A stretch of 64,000 nucleotides of DNA, taken from Latrodectus hesperus (lineage: Eukaryota; Arthropoda; Arachnida; Araneae; Theridiidae). Shown here in pieces: positions 35,209-49,107 of this stretch. Made by a program: the position numbers and the translations under genes. The notes under the pieces were generated by a model. That model saw only the letters and a list, made by a program, of their open reading frames with translations, made no database searches and was not told where the DNA came from. Each line of letters opens with the position of its first letter. Positions within the stretch are counted from its first letter, which is position 1. The DNA lies in contig CM075860.1 in NCBI GenBank assembly GCA_037975125.1, forward strand, positions 22,437,274 to 22,501,273, written 5' to 3'.

Positions 35209-36555
35209 AATATTTTATATATTTCTTAAATACATTATATATTTATATATTATATATTTCTTAATATATATTTCTTATACAATATATATTTCACAAATAC
35301 CCAGAAAAAAAATGCTTTTCTTGTGATCTTTGCGACAGAATGAACAAAATGATCTTATCAGAAATTATCCTCATTATGTCATGACGTTAATGAGAAAAAT
35401 AACTGTTCTTACTTTTTAGTTTTTCATTGTCATTAATTGCAATTAATATGTGTAAAAAATCCACGGTCCTTCATTATTCTTATTTAAAGCCTTGAAAGTT
35501 AATTAGCTTATAGTTCAAATTTCTAAACAAGATAAAAAGTGAGATACTTTCTAAGCAGGCAATTTATATGCTAAACAACATATGACTAAGTTAAATAGGA
35601 TTAATATTTAAATGAAAAATATTTTCTTTTTATTTATCTTAATGAAGCCCACTACAGATATAGTTCTCTATTTTTTGAAATATGTAAATAAAAATTTTAG
35701 AAACAAAATGTCTTTGCTTGCTAGAGATACATATTTTTGACTTCTCTATTTTATATTTTTAACTTTCAATTTACTTGCAATCTTTGAATTTTAATTAAAA
35801 ATAATAGATTTTTTGGAGTAAAACGTGAAAAACAAATCATGCTTTTATTAATCTTATGCATTTAACAATTATACCTTTATTAATCTTATGCACATTCAAC
35901 AATTTAATGCTAGTCACTATAATTATTGAAAGAAATCTATATTATATGTTAAATATCATATCTGAAGTCCATCAATAACGTTGATTCATAATTTTAACTC
36001 TTATAGTTGTTGCCACACATGTGAATAGTATTGCTTTCATTAAACTGCCTTTTTTTAGATATGCAAGTAATGTATTCTAATTTTTTTCTTTTATATTAAA
36101 TGTCTCACAAATATATTTGCAAAGGATTTCATACACAACAATATTAAAAAAGGATTTTTTTTTTAAATTTCTGACATCGCGATTAAATTTTTTTATTTCA
36201 TTAACGTCATAAATAATTAAATAATACATGTTTATTTGTTTGATATATGTATAGTTGCACTTAATAATCTTACACATAGTCCTGTGTTTTTTGTATTTCA
36301 ATTATATAAGGCTCATCTAAAATTCTTAACTTTGGTATTAATCCGCTTGATGTAGAACTTTTATATTTATTCAGTAGTCAGAAAAAATATGCATAAAATA
36401 TCAATTTATATTTTGTCTATCAAATATAAAATAAATTGATTTACTCCATTAATGCACTCTGACCTTTGATATCCTCTGAGAACGATATTTTTATCATTAT
36501 CTGTGGTACTTTTTGCACCACCACACTTTTCATTACTGATCCCTGAATTGGGCTG
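35209..36555. other. AT-rich DNA, nothing recognised
   Basis: About 1.3 kb without recognisable features, apart from clustered TATATATTTCTT repeats at 35212-35292. Confidence 0.55.
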
Positions 36556-36559
36556 TATA

Positions 36560-36730
36560 TCTTGGTGTATCCAGCCGGGTGGCAGTTTTCATAATTTGGA
36601 ATGAAGGACCAAGCTGAAGAACCCCCAACTCTTGACCTGCCACCTGCATATGTATCATTTCACTTGGAGGACATTGCGGACATGATATATTTAATGTACC
36701 CCAGCTGCCACGAGTAAACAGGACGGATAT
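36560..36730 (-). repeat. SINE-3 copy
   Basis: The minus strand contains CAATGTCCTCCAAGTGAAAT, then GCAGGTCAAGAGTTGGGGG and CTTCAGCTTGGTCC, as in the other SINE-3 copies. Confidence 0.7.
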
Positions 36731-36792
36731 TTAGATAAGCCTTTATTAGAATACACTACCCTTGGATGATAAGAACGAATGCCTAACAAACC

Positions 36793-36948
36793 AAAGCCTT
36801 TAATCTCTGGTAGACAAAAGAAAGGGATTTTTTGTTAAAACCCGTTCCTTTGCCTAGCTCAGATTAAAGGCTACAGCAGTCTGTAATCTGAAGTAGACAA
36901 AGGAAAGGGTTTTAAGAAAATCCTTTTCCTTTCCTTAAGCGTCGCTTT
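36793..36948. repeat. Imperfect hairpin plus direct repeat
   Basis: AGCCTTTAATCT near 36796 pairs with AGATTAAAGGCT near 36861. The paired arms continue about 30 bp with mismatches. The motif GTAGACAAARGAAAGGG then recurs (about 36811 and 36893). No protein or RNA family is recognised. Confidence 0.65.
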
Positions 36949-37221
36949 GATAAATCTTTAGGAAAAAAGTATGTCCATCAACTGATATCTGCAGAAGAGT
37001 TATCATTTGCATGGTCAATTTACTAACGAAAAATGTCTTCAGACTCACAAAATTTTGTCTGATATTTTTTTAATACGTGAAATGGAAAGTATTACAAATA
37101 TTTTTATAAATATGATATATTTCAATATAATTATGAAATTTATATTGAAAATTTATTATAGAATGTTATCATGTATACAAAAAGTTATTACAGTATTGAT
37201 GATTAAAAAAACCGTTAAAGA

Positions 37222-37224
<3 letters not shown>

Positions 37225-37310
<86 letters not shown>
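37225..37310. repeat. (TA)n tract, left side of a Tc1-like insert
   Basis: About 86 bp of TA. It is continuous in type with 38523-38716 on the other side of the transposon. Confidence 0.97.
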
Positions 37311-40140
<2,830 letters not shown>

Positions 40141-40180
40141 TATGCAATTAAAATAATAAATAGGCATTCAAGAAGAATGT

Positions 40181-40456
40181 GTGAAGGGTTGTCAAAGGAG
40201 TGCAGATACACGCGTCACTGTTTTTAATATGGAAGCGATGGAAGCAGCTGTTGAATTTCCCGCGTCCGCTGAAGAATTGAGTAATTTTAAAGTCAGTACG
40301 GAATCAGTGGTTCTTAATTCTGCAAGAAAACGGACGGGGAAAAAGATTAAATCCACTAATTATTGGGAGAGGAAGCAAATAAAGATATTGTTAAAATGTT
40401 TTCATACGGTCAGTAATATAATGCGTTTCCATGATTCTCTTTTGTTTAATTGCTAA
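40181..40456 (+). other. Exon-like ORF, unidentified
   Basis: A 91-codon frame in a locally GC-richer patch with ordinary amino-acid use. The second ATG (40229) starts MEAMEAAVEFPASAEELSNF. A basic part, RKRTGKKIKSTNYWERKQIK, follows and could be the start of a DNA-binding helix region. A possible donor is ACG|GTCAGTAAT near 40409. No family is recognised. It might be a real exon, a transposon N-terminus or chance. Confidence 0.3.
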
Positions 40457-40489
40457 TCTCTTGTTGATTTCTAAATTGTTAAAAAATTA

Positions 40490-41607
40490 AAGAAGCAAAG
40501 TGAAAGGCTCTGTGTGAAGTCATGATTAAATGTAAAATGGGAATTCAATTTGTGGTAACAACATGCAATAGGAAAAAAATCTTGAAAAATTGTACCTAAA
40601 TTTAGTGTTTTAGAATGGTTAAATGAATGTGAAAACATGCTTCAGTGTATTATTAGACTACATATAAATGATTAAAAAATATTATTTAATAATAATCGAA
40701 AATGACATGTTGTCTTCTCAAATGTTTAAAAATGTTATATATTTGTTTTGTTAATACACGAAAAAATTATATAAAACTTTACAAATGGACAGCATAAAAA
40801 GTGTATTCTGAAGATGAGGATAGCAAAAGTGTATTTAGCACTGTAGCAACACGTTACCTTAAAATTTTGTAGATTAAGTCTGTAAAGTATACTGATAACT
40901 CCATACGTTAAATTATCTCCAATCACATTCGGCTTCTAAAGAATTCTACAAGATTCGATTATGACAAGGAATTAAAAAAGTATTAGTAAAGCTATTATAC
41001 CGTGATTAGGACAGTACCTCATCTGTATGTTTTGGAAAGTTTATTTGCCATTTCTAAATGGCTGTAAAGATAGATTTCCTTTAATGCTAACTGCAGTTTA
41101 TGTCATCCACGCACTTCGTCTGTAATGAGAACGTTCATCAAAGATTGTGGAATCACTACAAGAGCTTCCATACCAAACCAAGTCTGGTGATTCAGTGTTT
41201 TCTCAGTGCTCAAAATCAGAAGCCAAATTCGAGTGCATATGTTTGATTTACAAGAATGGCGACACTCTTCTTAATAATATTTTTGATTGATTTAAATCCA
41301 TTACTTGTGTTATGAAAAGAAGCTGTTATCAAAGAAGTGTTAAAGCTGTATAGATTTGACTATTTTGTGACGAATTCCTTTGTTTATTTAGGTATATTGG
41401 TTATTATTTATAATTTGGTTGCTCATATATGACCTCCCACTTGACGTTTAACATTTCTCGCTGTTTGGGATGATTTCTAAGCAGTTGAAACGCAATCATT
41501 GTTATTCTAACAACACTCATTATGCATTCTTTTGTTTTTTCTTGGATCTAAGTCTAATAAAATGCAATGATTGATTTTGACAAGGCATGCTATTTGAAAT
41601 AACTTAG
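40490..41607. other. AT-rich DNA, nothing recognised
   Basis: No feature recognised. Confidence 0.5.
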
Positions 41608-41616
41608 AGTCTTGAA

Positions 41617-41913
41617 ATATCCGACTGATGGCTAAGTGGTTAGCACTCTTGACTCCTGAGCTGTGAGTCCCGGGTTCGAATCCCAGTTCGGGAATGGATG
41701 TTTCTTTCTCTGTACTCTCTGTGTTTCTCTACCCTTTTTTCCGTGTTGATGTATGAATGTGGCCATCTCTATAAGCGGGTTTGTGGCAGCAACGCTACTC
41801 GCCTCCGTGACTTGGTTCACAGGTGCCCGTTGGGTAACGACAAATGAGTAGCAGTTTCTGGCCTTGTTGTGGTATAGGGTTCAACCCTCAAGGGCCCGCC
41901 GTTGGAAAAAAAT
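41617..41913 (+). repeat. SINE-2 copy with a 9-bp TSD
   Basis: Head CCGACTGATGGCTAAGTGG, B box GGGTTCGAATCCC, body AAGCGGGTTTGTGG and GGGTAACGACAAATGAGTAG. AGTCTTGAA flanks it (41608-41616 and 41914-41922). Part of the middle (the GGTATGACGCGG block) is deleted. Confidence 0.92.
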
Positions 41914-42054
41914 AGTCTTGAAGAAACTTATAATATGATTGAAGTAATGAGAAATGAAACTCTTGGAAATTCTTATTGGTATCTTTTTGTTGCTTTTTGT
42001 TGTCCATGATTTCGATGTAAATTTTTTCGACTCTGTGACATTACTTTATATATT

Positions 42055-42685
42055 AATGAAACTAATTTTGTAGACCTCTGGATCTTCTCGGACAGTAAAA
42101 TCTCTCTTCAGCACCTTCACAACTGGATTGAAATTGGTGATCAAACCAGTACATCTATCCTTATCAAAATTTAGCTCATTTCGGAGTTCCATGACATCTA
42201 TTTTCAATGGATTCCTTCTCATGTAGACATATACGGCAATGAGCAAGCGGATCGATGGCCATGGAGAGTTGTTATTATGGTAATCCTACCTCTTCAACAT
42301 TCACCTTTTTAGAGCATCGTTTTATTGTTAATTCTGAGAGTTTGAAGAGATAGAAGATTCCCTCTTGCCATCAATCGTACAAAGGCAAACAGCCTGGATC
42401 TGTATACACCTTCAATTATGACAGAGTCTCTTATACCGCTATTTCCAGTTAGCAACCGGTCACATAAGGGGTCCCTCATATCTCAAAGGCAAGAAAACCT
42501 TTGAAGTCTGCTCTAAATGTAAAACTGAGCAGGCTTCTCTTCAACACATTCTGGGCTGATTGGGACTCTCCAGAGAGAACACTTACTCATCTCCCTTTCT
42601 AGTCTTTGATGTCTTTAGGGTCAATCATCTGATGGACCTTGTCTGAGTTCGTCAGACATTAGGAGGAAAAGCCACAACAAATTTA
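42055..42685 (+). pseudogene. LINE RNase H and C-terminal remnant (I/Jockey-like)
   Basis: Plus-strand text shows RNase H: IFSDSKISLQHLHNW (Asp of the SDS motif, about 42080-42125) and FQWIPSHVDIYGNEQAD (His and Asp motifs, about 42203-42252). Frameshifts follow. Then QLATGHIRGPSYLKGKK (about 42450-42500) and the zinc cluster CSKCKTEQASLQHILG lead to VNHLMDLV, a stop, and a CAACAA tail. Upstream Pol domains are absent, consistent with 5' truncation. Confidence 0.88.
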
Positions 42686-42789
42686 AGTATGGTGACATTA
42701 GCTGCATGTTTAAAGAAATGACCTAGAAGGTAGTTCGTTCGAATGCCGACCCAATCAAAAATCTATCGCGCCTGGTGGCTAGGGCACAA

Positions 42790-42870
42790 ACAATAGATAT
42801 TTGTCACAATGTCCTCTATGTGAAATGATAACCCTGGGTTTGGCAGGTCAATTCGATGAATCTTATGATT
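42790..42870 (+). repeat. SINE-3 fragment
   Basis: Contains CACAATGTCCTCTATGTGAA and GGTTTGGCAGGTCAATTC. The preceding GTTCGTTCGAATGCCGACC (about 42733) may be a decayed B-box region. Confidence 0.55.
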
Positions 42871-42987
42871 TGTCCTTACTTCTAAATAACGAAGACTCAC
42901 CCACTCTCGTGACTATGGTCGCACATACATTGGGTGCCCAACTGTATAAATGTCATCCCAAGCAGTGCTGATACAGGGAAAAATCTA

Positions 42988-43262
42988 CAGGGTGATTATA
43001 AAAAAACTTTGCCAACATCTGCACTTCTAGCGTCCATTCTATTTAACCGATCAAGATGATACTTCAAATATAGTTCTTTTGAGATATGCGCTCGAGATTC
43101 TGTGAATGGCAACACAGTGGCCCTCGCGGTTACAGTTATAGTGACAGAAACTCGAAATTTTCGAATGGCAACGCCTACTTTTTACCATCGCAAAATGTTC
43201 AGCACATGCGAAAACCCTAAATAGTGTTGAAACGGTACCGATATGTCCGAAAACCGACGTGT
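42988..43262. repeat. Left terminal inverted repeat of the mariner element
   Basis: Mirror of 44649-44923. Its last 30 bp become less similar. Confidence 0.92.
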
Positions 43263-43371
43263 TATACACATACAAACATTTCTTCAAGGCGCACGGAGGA
43301 ATATTGCATACGACAGAGACAAGACACTGCTCAATGATGAGAACACATAGAGAAAAAAATCTTTATTAATT

Positions 43372-44454
43372 TCAAACATTTTCCACATGAGTGCCATCAC
43401 AGGCAATTACGAATTGCATGCAGGAGACGATGGACAATGTCGCTGCACGCAACATGGCACGAGGGATGTTTCCAATCTCACGCCGTATAGAATCCTTTAA
43501 GTCCGACAATGTTTGAGGATTGCACAGATAAACTCTGGATTTGAGATAGCCCCAAAACCAGAAATCCATAGGCGTCAGATCTGGGGATCGCGCAGGCCAC
43601 GGAAAAGGATAATAGCGTGAGATGATGCGATCACCAAAATGCTGATCCAGGAGCCTTTTAACTGACCTCGCTATATGTGGAGGTGCGCCATCTTGCATCC
43701 AAACAATATCATTGAGTGCATTCAGCCGACGCAACTCCGGTAAGACATAATTTTTCAGCATGGCTGCATACCGAGGGCCCGTTACAGAACATGTTGCAGG
43801 GCCAGTCGGGGTCGTTTCCTCAAAGAAGAACGGGCCCAGAACAAATGTAGCTGTAATGCCGCACCACGCAGTCACTTTGGCGTCAAATAATGGTACTGGC
43901 GCCACAGCATGAGGATTCGTCTCTCCCCTGTGCACACAATTCTTTGTGTTAATGCTGCCATTTAAGGTGAAATGCGCCTCGTCCGTCCATAGTATGCGAA
44001 GTGGCCAGTCGTTATCCGCATCATATCGTAACAAAAATGCATTTGCGAAGTCCAGACGTTGTTGTGGGTCACCCGGCTCCAACATCTGGACGCGCTGGAA
44101 CCGATAGGGAAACATGTGAAGTACCGAGCGCAAGAGCTTGCGAACCGTTGAGTTCGGAATATCCAACACGCGCGCTATGCCTCTTGCGGTTTCTGCATGA
44201 TGTCCTGCAGTCACTGTATGGTGCACTTCCATGACAACGTCCTCAGAAACAGTTGGCCGTCCGGAGCGCTGTTTGTCACAGGTGCAGCCTGTATCTTCGA
44301 ATTTCCGCACTAAATCACGCAGAGCTTGCAGAGTACATGGGCCGCGTCGTTGTCGATGATTGCGGCGATACACACGCAAGGCTTCCGCAGCGTTCATCCT
44401 ATTTTGGTAATAGAGTTTGATCAATTCACCGCGAAATTTCCTAGGAAGACTCAT
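43372..44454 (-). CDS. Mariner/Tc1-superfamily transposase, 360 aa
   Basis: A DDE/D transposase that would bind the element's inverted repeats and move it by cut and paste into TA sites in the nucleus. Residues 1-60 form an N-terminal helix-turn-helix region (FRGELIKLYYQNRMNAAEAL). SGRPTVS (64-70) is a GRPR-like linker, followed by a second helix-turn-helix (about 71-112). The catalytic part has D158 (LWTDEAHF), D255 (VWMQDGAPPH) and a third acidic residue, D297, in SPDLTPMDFWFWGYL. Exactly 41 residues lie between D255 and D297, the DD41D spacing. The start ATG is the first in frame, about 195 bp inside the right TIR's inner edge. There are no stops or frameshifts, unlike every other transposase here. 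Its C-terminal end matches the deletion derivative at 33436-34232. The exact subfamily (rosa/Visitor-like DD41D or another group) is inference. Confidence 0.93.
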   Translation of the reverse strand: MSLPRKFRGELIKLYYQNRMNAAEALRVYRRNHRQRRGPCTLQALRDLVRKFEDTGCTCDKQRSGRPTVSEDVVMEVHHTVTAGHHAETARGIARVLDIPNSTVRKLLRSVLHMFPYRFQRVQMLEPGDPQQRLDFANAFLLRYDADNDWPLRILWTDEAHFTLNGSINTKNCVHRGETNPHAVAPVPLFDAKVTAWCGITATFVLGPFFFEETTPTGPATCSVTGPRYAAMLKNYVLPELRRLNALNDIVWMQDGAPPHIARSVKRLLDQHFGDRIISRYYPFPWPARSPDLTPMDFWFWGYLKSRVYLCNPQTLSDLKDSIRREIGNIPRAMLRAATLSIVSCMQFVIACDGTHVENV

Positions 44455-44648
44455 ATCGTCGGCATGTGCGAGTTCCCGAATGACGACTTCGCATACCCGC
44501 TTGGTATTTAATAGGTTTCCTACGCTAAATATCTGGCGACCGGCGTTCTGTGAATTGGTTTCTTGACTCTGTCACATGCAAATTTATTGCGTGCGCCCAG
44601 ATCGTGATTTATTGGCTGGTTTTCAGAACTTTTTTTTGTGTTTGCAGA

Positions 44649-44923
44649 ACACGTCCGTTTTTAGACATATCGGTACCGTTTCAACGCTATTTAGGGTTTT
44701 CGCATGTGCTGAACATTTTGCGATGGTAAAAAGTAGACGTTGCCATTCGAAAATTTCGAATTTCTGTCACTATAACTGTAACTGCGAGGGCCACTGTGTT
44801 GCCATTCACAGAATCTCGAGTGCATATCTCAAAAGAACTATATTTGAAATATCATCTTGATTGGTTAAATAGAATGGACGCTAGAAGTGCAGATGTTGGC
44901 AAAGTTTTTTTATAATCACCCTG
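44649..44923. repeat. Right terminal inverted repeat of the mariner element
   Basis: Inverted counterpart of 42988-43262. The transposase start lies just inside it, so any promoter would be here or in the adjacent 195 bp. Confidence 0.92.
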
Positions 44924-44925
44924 TA

Positions 44926-46055
44926 TTACCCGGGCATTATATAAAAAAGTTATTGTATTTCTAATTATACTTTCTCATATATTTAGAAAAATATAAATTT
45001 TTTGATTAAAAATTTTTATTTTCCAAAATGTATTAGTGGAATCACATCAATTTTCTTATATAACCGAATAATTTATCTGATTATAAAAAGGAACATATTT
45101 ATATGACAGCAAATAAAAGTATAATTTAAATTAAGATTTTAAGAGCACACAAAATTTGCTTTCAAAATAAGAAACAGAAAAATATAATATTATTGCTCAA
45201 AAATATTCGTTTGTCAGAAAATAAATTTTAAATATTTGACACTTAAAAAAGCAAATTGGAAGTCTAATTTAAGTGTTTCAACGTTTTTCTAAAAAGAAAT
45301 TGTACCCAGTATGTTGTTATAGTCAATAAATTTATTTCAGATCACAAATTTTTATTCACTTTGTGTATTCTGGAAATAAAGCACTTAAACTGTTTTTAAC
45401 ATTTATTCCTTTCCATTTTCAGTTTTGACTTATTAAAAATGACTTACAGTTAACATAAAAAATGATTTATGATTAAAAATGCTCTTACTATCAGTATTGA
45501 ATAATAATATGAGTTTAATGGAAAGAGAAATTTGTTTTTTCTAAGAAAAAAGAGAAAACTGTAATGTAAAGTTTGATAACCCAGTTAAATCCGAAATATC
45601 AGACAAAATTTTATCAGTATTGCAACAGTATTTAATGTTTTCATCTGTAAATTGACAGCTTGTTTCACAATCAATATTCAGTCAGTATAATTATGCAAGA
45701 AACATATTAACCGAATGCTTGAAAAGTTAAAAGGAAACCCGCTTTTCCTTTTACATAATGTTCCAATGAAGAGATTCTTATTTTTATACTTATCAAACAT
45801 GTCATTTTTTATAATTCAAATTTAAATGTTTTTATCCACCGATGGGTGAATTAAAAATATTCCATTCTTTTAAATGTTTTTAAATTGAGCATTCATTAAA
45901 TTGTATAATTAAAATTTCAAAACACACTTAGAAATATATTTAATAGCTCATAACTTTTATTGGATTTTTTTTCAATAAAATTATGTTCGTTCGAATGAAC
46001 AATATATTTAATGATTTTTTACAAGAAATATTAAGTATTATATCTTTCTATCTAT
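44926..46055. other. AT-rich DNA, nothing recognised
   Basis: About 1.1 kb without recognisable features. Confidence 0.55.

Positions 46056-46059
<4 letters not shown>

Positions 46060-46108
<49 letters not shown>
46060..46108. repeat. (TA)n microsatellite
   Basis: About 49 bp of TA. Confidence 0.95.
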
Positions 46109-46110
<2 letters not shown>

Positions 46111-46657
46111 GCAAGGTTAGATACTGAACTGAAAACACAAGAATATATGAAAAAAACAATTATGCTTAGCACTTCATGTACTATTCTCCATTTGGCATTT
46201 TTCATTGTATTTTATGAAATATACTATTAAACTGCGTGTATATATATATAGATATATATAGCTCGTAGGAATAGTTAGCTTAGTACAGAGTATCCAGTTG
46301 AAGAATATTATAAGTAATAGTTCTTTTTTCAGCCTTAGTTTCCAGTCTAATATACATACTTAGAAATTGAGGGAAAATTTGTAAGTTTGATACATAAAAC
46401 ATTTATTTTTTTCTAGAATTATTATGCTTAAAACCCCTTTTTTCGCCCCAAAATGCGATTTCATTTATACATCCACAAAAATGTTGGCATTGAATGAAGT
46501 GGGGCCGTTCCGAAACTCTCCCTTGGTAGGATGTCATTTAACAATGAAAACGGGGTATCCCTTTTAGACCCGCATTTTCAAAAGGATCAATTTATGGATT
46601 ACGTTTGTTCAAATGGGTGAAAATAATTTTTCAAAATCTCTATTTATAATAATAAAA
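46109..46657. other. AT-rich DNA, nothing recognised
   Basis: No feature recognised apart from a short TATATA run near 46240. Confidence 0.5.
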
Positions 46658-46670
46658 TAAAAATATTTCT

Positions 46671-47115
46671 ACCGCCCAACTTGTCTAGTGGTCAGCGTGC
46701 CTGATAGCGGATAGGTAGGTCCTGGGTTCAATTCCCGGTTCGGGCATAGATGTACTTTCTCTCTCTATCCTGTCCTTGTACTTTCTTTGTATGAATGGGT
46801 TGTGAATAGTTGCCTACCCTATAAACGTGTACCTATGGTCTTGCCTTCGGTTCAACAGTTCGTGGGTTCGAATCCCACCTTGGGCATGGATGTTTGTAGT
46901 GGTTTGGAATCCACTTTAAAACCGTAAGTCCTGATCTAATTAGCCCTCGTGTGCAAAAATGATCGTTGAGCGACAATCAAAACCGAATCGAATGGGTACC
47001 TATGGCTTGTGTGTACTGAGGAAGTCGGACTCCACACCTAAAATGGTTCAGTTGGAAAAGTGGAGCAGCGCATCCCATATTGCCAGCCTAGCTGGTACAC
47101 GACAATAACAACAAC
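46671..47115 (+). repeat. SINE-1 copy interrupted by another SINE
   Basis: The SINE-1 head (ACCGCCCAACTTGTCTAGTG) with B box GGGTTCAATTCCC runs to GTACCTATGG at 46838. After the insert, GTACCTATGG repeats at 46996-47005 and SINE-1 continues to GAGCAGCGCATCCC and a CAACAACAAAAA tail. AAAAATAT near both outer ends is a possible TSD. Confidence 0.9.
46839..46995 (+). repeat. Nested tRNA-derived SINE (SINE-E), 10-bp TSD
   Basis: A 157-bp insert with B box GTGGGTTCGAATCCC and a body including GATCGTTGAGCGACAATC. It is flanked by GTACCTATGG duplicated from the host SINE-1. A diverged relative lies at 54385-54545. Confidence 0.88.
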
Positions 47116-48560
47116 AAAAATATCTCCATTTCTAACTTGTTTCAAGTGTGATTCTGTTATGTGATTTTCTATTTGTGGATTCCACTTAAATTTAGTATAA
47201 TGGATGAAATTATCAATAAAAAATGAATTATTTTGTGTTTCATTTAGTGTTTCAATTTTTCATATGTATTTTATACATTACATATGCCATTGTAACAGTA
47301 CATCCGTCAATTACATGACATATATATATATTGTTACCCCCATTGTAAACTAGATTTACATGTCTAGACCTTTCAAATTCCAAGTTTAGTTCTAGTCTAC
47401 CTTTTTCTAACATCACTATCGTCATTTACAATATTTACCTTATTTTCGCGTAAAGTTCGCTTTTCTGCCTTGCCATTTTGGGGTATGGACTACTATTCTG
47501 AATGGACTACCGTCGTGCTTTGATTTCATTTAAACAATAAATTCCTAATAATTTCGTAAGATTTTGAGTTATTTTCTAAGCGAGATTTATTATGCGGTCT
47601 CTTATTTACCGCAAAAAATATTTTTAATTGTTTTGAGAAAACTGTTTTTAATAGCTGCATTCGGAAAATTTTGTGCGATGTTTTTAATGGGTTTTTGTTA
47701 ATGCGATAATTATGCACCACACAAAATCAGGTTTGTGTGTTTATTAAAAATTGGAGTTTGGTTTTAGACACATAAGTTGTTTTTTTTTATGCCCCCGTGC
47801 ACACAGGATAATTTTGGAAGAAAAGAAACAACAACACTCCTCTGTTTTAATGCCTACAGATTTCTTGAACAATTAGCATTGCGGTATAAGAAATTTCGGA
47901 GTTAGTTCATTTTAACGTCAATTATATCTTAAATTAACTGCAAACGTTGTCACGATAAGTTTGAAGGGAAACATTCTTCCTTTTCCTAGCTAGTGAGCGA
48001 CACCTGTTCGTTCTGTCTCATGCAATCGTTGCACATTCAGAAACTTGGAGAAAACTTTAGTTGTCTCATGGAATATTACACATTCTCAAATCTTCTTTTG
48101 AGTGGTGGAAAGGGGCCACATAACAGAAGATGCATAAAATCACCCATAAAACTTCTTCAACACAGCTTTAAAAATAGTTCTTGCAACATAATTAAAAAGT
48201 ATATTTTCAATGCTGTGAACAGAGATCGCATCGGATGTGTAAAATAACTCAGAACTTTACGAAAGAATTGCTTTTTGAAATGAAACCAAGACACGAGAAT
48301 GGTCCATTCAGGGTAGCAATGCACTTCTAAAGAAAAGCTGAAAATCAAAATAAAGCAAGTTAATAATTAATAAACGAAAATAACGCAAGTATTTTGATTG
48401 AAAGATAAATATGTAGTGATATTAACAGAAATCATATAGACCAATTTCAAACTATAGTTAATATATTTGTTTTCTCATCTTTTATTGACATATATACATA
48501 GCTGTACAGACGATCCCCGGTCTGTGGATCAAGTTTAATTGGTTTGGAATACTCGTCTAT
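47116..48560. other. AT-rich DNA, with a possible LTR-like block
   Basis: No gene recognised. At 47331 a block starts TGTTACCCCCATTGTAAACT after a TA run and contains an AATAAA near 47535, as LTRs do. No matching end or second copy was found. The ORF at 47993-48247 has no recognisable domain. Confidence 0.4.
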
Positions 48561-48569
48561 CAGCAAGAG

Positions 48570-48811
48570 CGTCGTCATTTTGAACCGCGGTCAAGTGACC
48601 ACATCACACCTGAGCAGACACCCTACACTCCACACCACATCAGCGGAAGGACTTTGGACATGACTTATTAACGGGAACACGTCTTAAAACCAAAACAGTG
48701 AGGAAGAGAGTACGTGGTCACCCTCCCAATCACTGCCCGCTATAAATGATGCTTCACTTTGCTCATCTTAACGGGAAATGACGCGAAGCTACTGAGCCAC
48801 TGGAGCTGAAC
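48570..48811 (-). repeat. SINE-5 copy lacking its 3' tail
   Basis: Minus strand runs from CTCCAGTGGCTCAGTAGCTT to AAAATGACGACGCTC. The tail with CAA repeats is absent. Confidence 0.85.
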
Positions 48812-49105
48812 TTCTATTGAGAAGGAGACGCTAAGATCAAGAATGGCACATTCTGAGCCCACTGAACCCATGTTCTGTAGACAGCCATGGGACCGACGAA
48901 CGCAGAAGTGCACCGATGCACGGCACACGGTCCCACACATCAGTCTACAGTTCTTACACTACCCAAATCAGAAACGTCAGCTTTCCTCCTCTTAATACTT
49001 CTCTCATAACAAAGAAAAATTGCTGTGATGGAAAGAACTAAGCGATATCCATCAGTCTAATACTTATTACAATTCCTACGAAAACAATTAGATACTTTTG
49101 TGTTT
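48812..49105. other. Unassigned, partly GC-richer DNA
   Basis: 48812-48960 is less A/T-rich than average. No family or frame is recognised. Confidence 0.4.
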
Positions 49106-49107
49106 TC

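Larger units (their letters stand above)
42988..44923 (-). mobile_element. Mariner-type transposon with long TIRs, apparently intact
   Basis: Both ends start CAGGGTGATTATAAAAAAAC in inverted orientation. The inverted repeats run about 275 bp (42988 to about 43262, and about 44649 to 44923) and differ at only about ten positions by eye. TA borders both ends (42986-42987 and 44924-44925). The 1.94-kb element holds one uninterrupted minus-strand transposase. This is the youngest-looking element in the window. Confidence 0.95.

Noticed and set aside
47331..47770. Possible LTR starting TGTTACCCCC
   Set aside because: No matching 3' boundary, TSD or second copy could be found, so it is mentioned only in the description of the spacer.
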